Shown in pieces: positions 1 through 4,401 of a stretch of 5,012 nt of DNA (position 1 is its first letter; each line of letters starts with the position of its first letter). The notes under the pieces are model-generated. The model worked only from the letters and a program-made list of their open reading frames with translations. It ran no database searches and was not told where the DNA came from. Source of the stretch: Actinomycetota bacterium (lineage in GTDB: Bacteria; Actinomycetota; Actinomycetes; Streptosporangiales; Streptosporangiaceae); NCBI GenBank assembly GCA_003168295.1, contig PMST01000652.1, positions 450-5,461 on the forward strand, read 5' to 3'. Position numbers and translations under genes: made by a program.

Positions 1-84
1 GCGCAGTTCAGGGCAGCCTGCCTCGGTAGGCTGCTCCATTAGCGCAGGGTAAGAGACTGCAGCCGAGCCGGACGGGACGTCCAT
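1..84 (-). pseudogene. 5' end of a second, diverged copy of the small operon gene at 1904..1542 (runs off window edge)
   Basis: Read on the minus strand from ATG 84-82, the frame stays open for 28 codons to the window edge. The first 18 residues (MDVPSGSAAVSYPALMEQ) match the start of the 120-residue protein at 1904 (MDAPSASAPVSYPAVMEQ) without any indel. After MEQ the similarity is lost: an alignable GCCCT block sits 8 bp closer to the ATG here than in the other copy, which implies a frameshift relative to it. Of the changed codons in the matching part, three are synonymous and four are not, so selection cannot be judged. I infer a decayed paralogue, but only 39 bases lie after the second ATG, so a divergent functional gene continuing outside the window is possible. 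Confidence 0.45.
13..34. repeat. Perfect 7-bp inverted repeat (hairpin)
   Basis: GCAGCCT at 13-19 is the exact reverse complement of AGGCTGC at 28-34, with an 8-base loop. It lies where the copy A reading frame stops resembling its paralogue. There is no T-run on either side, so it is not a convincing terminator. Confidence 0.35.
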
Positions 85-252
85 GCCTTCGAGCATGACG
101 CTCAGCAGAGTCCACGCGAAATCACGAACGTAAATGCTGTCCCGTGTCGCGCGGCCGAGCTTCTCCTAATGGACAAGCCGCCCCTCCCCCCAGCATTGGT
201 AGGGCACGGCCTGCCTCGCTCCAGCGATGAGCACTGCCGTTACTCGTCTCAA
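37..252. repeat. Diverged direct repeat, copy A (upstream and start region of the small gene)
   Basis: Positions 37-160 align by eye with 1857-1982 at about 104 of 124 positions, with one 2-bp gap. Weaker similarity continues to the shared block actcgtctcaa at 242-252, matching 2061-2071. The gap lies upstream of the shared ATG, which suggests that the DNA beyond it is non-coding leader or promoter sequence. The repeat has the same orientation as copy B, with its gene-proximal end at the low coordinate. Confidence 0.75.
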
Positions 253-285
253 GTCAACATGTCGCATTACCAGTTAAGTACGCGA

Positions 286-465
286 GGCACATCTGTCGTC
301 TTATCTATCTATGTCCCGTCTCATGGAACATGTCGAATCTCAGGCATAATGTCGCAGCCATGTCGGAGGAACGCCTGACACGACACGAACCTGAGACGCT
401 CACACTTCATGTACAGCAGGGTGCCTCATGACGCCCTGGACCATCGTTAAGTGCGCGGGCGCTAG
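286..465. other. Stretch without a supported gene
   Basis: No frame here has convincing coding bias. The DNA is less GC-rich than the flanking genes. The only structure I see is the hexamer ATGTCG at 330, 349 and 360, following an earlier one at 259; two of these sit in the longer shared word aacatgtcg (256-264 and 327-335). A 23-codon frame from 360 ends in an ATGA overlap at 428-431, but I do not regard it as a gene. Confidence 0.4.
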
Positions 466-681
466 GCAGATCTGTCCCATCAGCAGCCTTCGTTTTCTCG
501 TTTCCTGCTGGTTGGCCGTGCGGAGCGATTCCTGCGCATCGACACCGACCGCGGCAAGATCAGGCGCACGCTCGTGCAGATGCAGATGCGGGACCCAGAC
601 ACGCTGGCAGCTAGCGTGCTGGGGGCCTGGTCGCAGCTAGCTCCCGGATTTAGCGTGGCTGCCCGGTTGGAACGAAAATAG
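466..681 (+). pseudogene. Orphan C-terminal coding fragment, family unknown
   Basis: Between a TAG at 463-465 and the TAG at 679-681 one frame is open for 71 codons without an ATG at its beginning. From about codon 13 it reads like a real protein (for example FLLVGRAERFLRIDTDRGKI, then a stretch ending in VAARLERK). Roughly three quarters of its codons end in G or C, as expected for a gene of this genome, while the other plus-strand frames give Arg/Cys/Ser-rich shadow translations. No upstream continuation in any frame was found, so it looks like the 3' remnant of a gene whose 5' part is lost. I do not recognise the family. Its stop overlaps an AT-rich word (673-686) that recurs near 4022. 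Confidence 0.3.
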
Positions 682-732
682 GTGCTTTCGCAGCCGACGG
701 ACGGCACATACGGACCCCACTCCCCCGGCGCC

Positions 733-773
733 ACTCGTCTCAACCCAACAGGCCACATTACCAGTTAAGTATG
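733..773. repeat. Third short copy (C) of the upstream repeat
   Basis: These 41 bases match 242-282 at 35 positions without gaps, in the same orientation, including actcgtctcaa (733-743) and cattaccagttaagta (756-771). Copy B shares the first block clearly (2061-2071) but only weakly resembles the second. The similarity fades on both sides, so this is either an isolated regulatory-type element or the last remnant of another decayed copy. Confidence 0.6.
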
Positions 774-834
774 CACGAGTACCGCCGACTATTGTTGTCC
801 GTTGTCCCGAGGCTAGTCTGGTTACGTGACCAAA

Positions 835-855
835 GCCGCCTCGCCGAGCGGCGGC
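835..855 (-). terminator. Strong GC hairpin directly downstream of the ancestral nucleotidyltransferase stop
   Basis: Bases 835-839 pair with 851-855 and 840-842 with 846-848, with a 2-base bulge and a 3-base loop. It begins on the very next base after the second stop codon (858-856) of the minus-strand operon. On the minus strand it is followed by only a short CTTTGG, so it is a GC-type terminator candidate rather than a classic U-tract terminator. Confidence 0.45.
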
Positions 856-942
856 TCAGAGCGATTCACCCTCGTCGTCCTCCTCGTAGGTCTCGGCGCT
901 GGTCCGCCGGAGGATATCGTCAGCCCACGCTTGCGCCAATCA
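856..942 (-). pseudogene. In-frame 3' continuation of the nucleotidyltransferase beyond a premature TGA
   Basis: After the TGA at 942-940 the same frame continues for 27 codons to a TGA at 858-856. The translation begins LAQAWADDILRR and ends in an acidic tail (YEEDDEGESL). From memory, related nucleotidyltransferases often end with a Trp-rich WAQ-WADDI-type helix, and replacing TGA by TGG would give WLAQAWADDI. I infer that 942-940 is a recent nonsense change (or a sequencing error, or a recoded codon) and that the original product had 229 residues. Confidence 0.55.
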
Positions 943-1545
943 GCGCTGGTCGGTGATTTGCTCTACTGAGAGGCCATATTCGGTGAACGCCTGGTCGTCG
1001 TACCATTCGGCGCCATCAAGACGTGCTTTGAGCTCACTGAGGCTGAATTGCTCGTCCCAGGCGTGACGTCGGCCGAGGGACTCTAGCTCGATGTTCGAGC
1101 ACAGCTGCGACGCGGCATGAATGTCGATGAGATCGCGCGGCAGCCCTCTCCCCGCAAGAGCCCGGACCTTGGTGCCAATGACGTCATCGAGGGCGAGGAC
1201 TGGACCGTACGGCGTAACTGCCGGGGGCTGGTTGAACACTTCCCTGAGGATGTCCAGTTCGCACTGCTCGCCGGTGGCCGGATCGGTGGCTGTCATACGA
1301 GCTGAACGAGGGTCCACACCGACGATGTGCATTTCCCAGCCGCGCGCGGTTAGCCCGGCCACGACGGCAGCCGCGATATCTTCCATCGGGATATCACTGT
1401 CGGTAGCCACGTCAAGGTCACGGCTAGGCCGATCGACAAGCTGGTGCGCCTGGATCGCGTATCCGCCAGTGATGACAAGTGGCAAGCTGTGGCCAATTTC
1501 CAGAACGTCCTGCATCAATCGGCGGTGCAGGGCGTTGAGGTTCAT
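940..1545 (-). CDS. Nucleotidyltransferase, AbiEii/AbiGii-toxin-like
   Basis: The 201-residue product has the pattern of the AbiEii/AbiGii nucleotidyltransferase family: a Gly-Gly turn at 27-28, the metal-binding DxD at 43-45 (SRDLDVATD), a third acidic position near ELD (96-98), then LDDVIGTKVRAL (119-130) and RDLIDIHA (137-144), which resemble the conserved Lys and Arg-Asp-x-x-Asp motifs of this family. Such enzymes transfer a nucleotide to a substrate, which for characterised AbiE-type toxins is tRNA; the substrate here is unknown. The start at 1545 is chosen because its ATG overlaps the stop of the upstream gene (ATGA), implying translational coupling; no well-spaced Shine-Dalgarno site is present. 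The open frame extends 31 codons further upstream, but that stretch lies inside the upstream gene. The TGA at 942-940 probably removes a 28-residue C-terminal piece, leaving the catalytic core intact. Confidence 0.85.
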   Translation of the reverse strand: MNLNALHRRLMQDVLEIGHSLPLVITGGYAIQAHQLVDRPSRDLDVATDSDIPMEDIAAAVVAGLTARGWEMHIVGVDPRSARMTATDPATGEQCELDILREVFNQPPAVTPYGPVLALDDVIGTKVRALAGRGLPRDLIDIHAASQLCSNIELESLGRRHAWDEQFSLSELKARLDGAEWYDDQAFTEYGLSVEQITDQR

Positions 1546-1904
1546 GGCGCGGCTGCCTGCCCTTCGCGTAGCTCGGGGAACGCGGACTCCCAGACGTCTC
1601 GTACCGTCTTGCCGATCAAGGTCCGCAACACCGGCCACTGGCTGATGAGCAGGTCACGGTTAAGGTACGCAGCGACGTCGGCCAGCTGGCCCTCTGCCAG
1701 CACGATGCGGTACATGTGCATGCGCGGCTTGGGACAGTCAAGGTCAAATGCCGTCTGGCCGGACCAGGCAACGTGAAGCGGCAATTGCACCGTACCGTGA
1801 GCCGGACCGGAGAGGTCGCCGAGGGCAGCAGGCACCCTCCCGCGATAGCGCTGTTCCATCACCGCAGGGTAGGAGACTGGGGCCGAGGCGGACGGGGCGT
1901 CCAT
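1542..1904 (-). CDS. Small protein of unknown function, operon partner of the nucleotidyltransferase
   Basis: The 120-residue frame (105 residues if it starts at ATG 1859) is soluble-looking, with no signal peptide or membrane segment. Recognisable blocks are LPLHVAWSG (41-49), RMHMYRIVLAEG (61-72), LNRDLLISQWP (81-91) and VRDVWESAFPEL (101-112); the last three look like amphipathic helices. I recall similar proteins preceding nucleotidyltransferase genes in Streptomyces, but know no assigned function. It is not an AbiEi-type HTH antitoxin by eye. The 1904 start is preferred because copy A preserves this N-terminal stretch without indels, while a 2-bp gap appears just upstream. Neither start has a good ribosome site: GAAGG lies only one base before ATG 1904. 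A leaderless start from a CATACT -10-like hexamer at 1917-1912 is possible. It overlaps the next gene by 4 bp, so it may be a partner, antitoxin or cofactor of that enzyme. Confidence 0.7.
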   Translation of the reverse strand: MDAPSASAPVSYPAVMEQRYRGRVPAALGDLSGPAHGTVQLPLHVAWSGQTAFDLDCPKPRMHMYRIVLAEGQLADVAAYLNRDLLISQWPVLRTLIGKTVRDVWESAFPELREGQAAAP

Positions 1905-2071
1905 GCCTTCGAGTATGGCGCACTCAGCCGGGCCCGCGCGAAAACACGAATGTGAAGGCTGTCCTGTGTCGCGTGGCCCAGCTAGACCTGGGGCAGACGA
2001 GCCGCCGCCCCGACCTCGATGGCGCCCGGCCGCCTCAACCAAGAGGCGAGCTCCGCCGCTACTCGTCTCAA
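1857..2071. repeat. Diverged direct repeat, copy B (start and upstream region of the intact operon)
   Basis: This is the counterpart of 37-252: about 84 % identity over 1857-1982 by hand alignment, then weaker similarity ending in the exact 11-base block actcgtctcaa at 2061-2071. It includes the first 16 codons of the small gene and some 170 bp upstream of it. Confidence 0.75.
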
Positions 2072-2258
2072 ATCGTAACTGGTCAGGTCCCTTTAACCGT
2101 GGCGTTATTTTGCCAGTGCTGGGCTGAAGGATGCGCCGGCATCCGTCTGGCGTGCGCTGCCGGGTTTTGACGGGTCCGGATTCGTGCTCGGCGCTGTTGC
2201 TGGGGTGTCCGGGCGGGGACGGAGCTCGATTGGCCGCATCCGCTCCTACTGTGGCGGT
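1905..2258. promoter_or_regulatory. Divergent intergenic region between the operon and the VOC gene
   Basis: This region separates the minus-strand operon from the plus-strand VOC gene and must hold promoters for both. Its left half (to 2071) is the conserved repeat B, whose preservation in copy A points to a regulatory or leader function for the operon. The right half holds an A/T-richer patch (2090-2112) and a perfect inverted repeat at 2129-2144. I see no clear -35/-10 pair, and the long open frames that cross this stretch are GC-driven shadows. Confidence 0.4.
2129..2144. repeat. Perfect 6-bp inverted repeat in the divergent intergenic region
   Basis: GGATGC (2129-2134) and GCATCC (2139-2144) are perfect reverse complements around a 4-base GCCG loop. 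Because the flanking genes point away from it, it is more likely an operator or leader structure than a terminator. It could also be chance in GC-rich DNA. Confidence 0.3.
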
Positions 2259-2747
2259 ATGGACAATGAGCAGGTGTTCCCGGTCATCCGGCAGACGGTC
2301 CTGGACACGACCGGCCCGCGGCGCTTGGCCGAGTTCTACCGGGAGCTGTTCGGCCTGCGGTACCACCCGGGCGACGAGCCGCCCGGACCCGGCCAGCCAG
2401 ACCCGAAAGGGCACGACTGGCTGATATTGACAAGCCCGGCTGGCGGTGCGGTGCTGGCGTTCCAGAAGGTCGGGGAGCTGCCCGAGGCAACCTGGCCGGA
2501 CGGCCCGGTCCCGCAGCAGTTGCACCTGGATGCCACGGTCCCCACCGTGGCTGACCTCGACGTCGCGCATGAGCGGGCGCTCGCGCTCGGCGCCCGGCTG
2601 ATCCAGGACCGCTCGGATGACCCGGAGGAGCCGCTGCGGGTCTACGCCGACCCCGCGGGGCACCCGTTCTGCATCATCGCCGCTATTGAGCGGTTCACGT
2701 CCATCGGCTGGGTAGCGGGATCGCCGGTGTGTGATCTTGGGTGGTAG
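2259..2747 (+). CDS. VOC (glyoxalase-like) family protein with an apparently IS-derived C-terminus
   Basis: The 162-residue product matches the small glyoxalase-like VOC proteins common in actinomycetes: RQTVLDTTGPRRLAEFYREL (11-30) as first strand and helix, PKGHDWLIL (49-57), LAFQKV (66-71), PQQLHLDATV (85-94) opening the second half with its conserved His, and RVYADPAGHPFCII (127-140) as the last strand. The family uses a paired beta-alpha-beta-beta-beta fold, often metal-dependent; the substrate is unknown. The ATG at 2259 is chosen because it places the first strand at the usual distance; the frame opens earlier (GTG 2184) but that stretch does not look coding. Proteins of this type usually end soon after the GHPFCI strand. 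The final 20 or so residues, to the TAG at 2745-2747, seem to be translated from the left end of the following IS66 element, so the gene's own stop was probably lost. The fold itself should be complete. Confidence 0.85.
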   Translation: MDNEQVFPVIRQTVLDTTGPRRLAEFYRELFGLRYHPGDEPPGPGQPDPKGHDWLILTSPAGGAVLAFQKVGELPEATWPDGPVPQQLHLDATVPTVADLDVAHERALALGARLIQDRSDDPEEPLRVYADPAGHPFCIIAAIERFTSIGWVAGSPVCDLGW

Positions 2748-3945
2748 TAGCGTCCCGGTGTGCCTGGCGATGATGCTGGTTCCGGGGATGAGGTGCTGGC
2801 TGGGCTGGTGGCCTGCCTGCGCGCGGAACTGGCCGGGTCGCAGGTTGCGCTGGCGCGGGCGGTTGAGGAGCTGGCGCAGGCGCGGGAGCGGATCGCTGAG
2901 CTTGAGGCGCGGCTGGGGCAGACGCCGCGGAACTCGTCCAGGCCGCCGTCCAGCGAGGGATTGGACAAGCCGCCGCCGCGGCGGTCGCTGCAGAAGAAAA
3001 GCGGACGCAAGCCGGGCGGGCAAGCCGGGCATGAGGGTTCCACGCTGGCGCAGGTGGCCAGGCCGGACCGGGAGCTGCGCCATGAGCCGGCCTGCTGCGG
3101 CAGGTGCGGGGCGGGCCTGGCGGGACGGCCGGTGACCGGGGTGGAGCGCCGCCAGGTCTTCGACCTGCCCGAGGTCACGGTCACGGTGACCGAGCATCAG
3201 CTGATCGAGCGGGAATGCGGCTGCCGGCACCGGACCAAAGCCTCGGCCCCGCAGGGCGCGGAGGCCCCGGTGCAGTACGGGCCGCGGATCGCCGCGATCA
3301 TCATGTACCTGTACATCGGGCAGTTCCTGTCCAAGCAGCGCACCGCGCAGGCACTGGCCGAGCTGTTCGGTATCCCGCTGTCCTCGGGAACGGTGGCGGG
3401 CATCACCGCCCGCGCCGCCGGAAGGCTCGGCGGCTTCCTGGAGCGGGTGCGGGGCACCATCGCCGCGGCCGAGGTGGCCGGGTTCGACGAGACCGGGTTC
3501 CGGGTAGATGGCCGGCTGCACTGGGTGCATTGCGCCCGCACCGGCAAGTACACCCTGCTCATGGTGCACCCCAAGCGCGGCAGGCAGGCGATGGAGGAGA
3601 TGGGCATCCTTTCCTCGTTCGCCGGGGTCGCCGTCCACGACGCCTGGGCGCCGTACGACACTTATACGGTTCCTGAGCACCAGCTTTGCTGCGCGCACGC
3701 CCTGCGCGAGCTGCAGGCCGTCACCGATACCGCGCCCGCGGGCCAGTGGTGCCGGGCCGCCCAGGCCGCCGAGGCGATCACCGCGATGCAGACCCTGGTG
3801 CGCGAGGCGATCAGCCAGGGCCGCGATACCATAGACCCGGCCGCGCTGGCCGCCCAGGTCCGCCTGTTCCGCTCCGCGGCCCTGGCCGTGGCCGGGGCCA
3901 GCCAGACCGCCGCCCGCTCCGGGCCGCTGATGAAAAAGCACAACA
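2685..3945 (+). mobile_element. IS66-family insertion sequence, 3'-truncated
   Basis: The element comprises a left flank inside the VOC 3' end, a short leader, and a single IS66-type transposase. No tnpA/tnpB-like accessory genes are seen, which fits the subgroup carrying the transposase only. The left boundary is uncertain (about 2680-2700): it is placed where the VOC protein should end. The right boundary is inferred at about 3945, where transposase similarity stops and base composition drops. No right-hand inverted repeat or target duplication can be identified, so the element has lost its right end and should be immobile. Confidence 0.65.
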
Positions 3946-3953
3946 TTACTTGA
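2760..3953 (+). CDS. IS66 family transposase, C-terminally truncated
   Basis: The 397-residue product follows the IS66 transposase plan: an N-terminal coiled-coil segment (about 18-53), the linker RNSSRPPSSEGLDKPPPRRS (57-76), a basic SGRKPGGQAGHEGS block (81-94), a zinc-finger-like Cys cluster (CCGRCGAG at 112-119, with ECGC at 151-154), and the DDE catalytic domain from about 170. The first two catalytic Asp are probably in AGFDETG (D243) and AVHDAWAPY (D294), followed by the CCAHALREL motif (310-318). The sequence breaks off after MKKHN (391-395) and ends with Ile-Thr-stop. Full IS66 transposases go on for roughly 80-100 residues that include the NNxAER-type motif with the catalytic Glu, so this copy should be inactive. 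The start is GTG 2760 (GTG CCT GGC); it could also be a nearby downstream GTG. Confidence 0.88.
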   Translation: MPGDDAGSGDEVLAGLVACLRAELAGSQVALARAVEELAQARERIAELEARLGQTPRNSSRPPSSEGLDKPPPRRSLQKKSGRKPGGQAGHEGSTLAQVARPDRELRHEPACCGRCGAGLAGRPVTGVERRQVFDLPEVTVTVTEHQLIERECGCRHRTKASAPQGAEAPVQYGPRIAAIIMYLYIGQFLSKQRTAQALAELFGIPLSSGTVAGITARAAGRLGGFLERVRGTIAAAEVAGFDETGFRVDGRLHWVHCARTGKYTLLMVHPKRGRQAMEEMGILSSFAGVAVHDAWAPYDTYTVPEHQLCCAHALRELQAVTDTAPAGQWCRAAQAAEAITAMQTLVREAISQGRDTIDPAALAAQVRLFRSAALAVAGASQTAARSGPLMKKHNIT

Positions 3954-3989
3954 CAGTCGTAACGAGATGAAGATCCTGGACTAGCTCTG

Positions 3990-4004
3990 AAGGCAACCTG
4001 CCTT
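3990..4004 (+). terminator. Short hairpin with T-rich 3' side after the truncated transposase
   Basis: AAGGCA (3990-3995) pairs perfectly with TGCCTT (3999-4004) around a 3-base loop, followed by TTGTGG. The stem is short and the T-run broken, so terminator function is only possible. Confidence 0.25.
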
Positions 4005-4046
4005 TGTGGCAACTAGTTTGTCGAAAATAGGTTCTAAAGATATTCG

Positions 4047-4397
4047 GTGTGTCGCGCTAGATTTCTAATCCGTTCGGCCACAATTGATGGTGTGATATCA
4101 AATCGGCCTTTTGCCGAGAACGTCGGGCATCCACCGGTAGTGCTATGCGAGGTGCCCGACGGCATCCAGCTCGTATACATGGACGATCGCGGCCGTCTTC
4201 GCGCCATAGGCCTCGATGAGGCACGCACGGTCGATTTTGGTCAGACGCAGTCGTTCCGAGACCCAGCGGCGTACCGGGGGCAGCGGAACTTTCCGGGCTG
4301 GTGGTGGTCCGCTATCACCGGGTCTCATGTTGTTTACGAGTCTTGGCTAGGACGTCATCACATCATTGAGGCCGACCGTGATGCCCGGGTAAGTTAG
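4047..4397 (+). CDS. N-terminal fragment of a TnsA-like heteromeric transposase endonuclease subunit
   Basis: The frame gives 116 residues from GTG 4047; GTG 4092 (101 residues) is an equally plausible start, because the codons before it look non-coding. The diagnostic part is AYRGQRNFPGWWWSAITG (75-92) followed by HVVYESWLGRHH (94-105), which I recognise as the conserved entry to the nuclease domain of actinobacterial TnsA-like proteins. E98 is likely the first catalytic acid. TnsA cuts the 5' ends of Tn7-like transposons together with a TnsB transposase. Full-length relatives have well over 200 residues; here the frame stops (TAG 4395-4397) before the later catalytic Asp and Gln-x-Lys positions, and no continuation in another frame is visible. 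No tnsB or tnsC is present in the window. I infer a non-functional remnant whose 3' part was deleted up to the next gene. Confidence 0.65.
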   Translation: MCRARFLIRSATIDGVISNRPFAENVGHPPVVLCEVPDGIQLVYMDDRGRLRAIGLDEARTVDFGQTQSFRDPAAYRGQRNFPGWWWSAITGSHVVYESWLGRHHIIEADRDARVS

Positions 4398-4401
4398 AGG
4401 C

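Noticed and set aside
35..75. Possible tRNA-like segment near the window start
   Set aside because: No cloverleaf arms or T-loop could be built around it; it is part of the gene-start repeat.
259..365. Four ATGTCG hexamers in about 105 bp as an operator array
   Set aside because: Irregular spacing and no flanking gene that they would control; kept only as a note.
360..431. 23-codon frame (MSEERLTRHEPETL...) with an ATGA overlap onto another frame at 428
   Set aside because: No ribosome site, mixed third-position bias, and the downstream frame reads as a Cys/Arg/Ser-rich shadow rather than a protein. The overlap is likely chance.
480..758. 92-codon minus-strand frame
   Set aside because: It is antisense to the better-supported plus-strand fragment at 466-681, has a shadow-like composition, and crosses repeat C.
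3104..3676. 190-codon plus-strand frame inside the transposase
   Set aside because: Out-of-frame shadow of the IS66 transposase, dominated by Arg, Gly and Pro.
1860..3941. Very long minus-strand open frame (about 690 codons) upstream of the small gene and antisense to the VOC and transposase genes
   Set aside because: It is antisense to two clear genes, is Arg/Gly/Pro/Leu-rich, and owes its length to high GC content. Only its last 120 codons, below 1904, are supported as a gene.
3950..3980. TTGACA at 3950-3955 as a -35 box for the TnsA fragment
   Set aside because: A perfect -35 hexamer, but at a 17-bp spacing the downstream hexamer is ATCCTG, far from a -10 box; no other good pair is visible.
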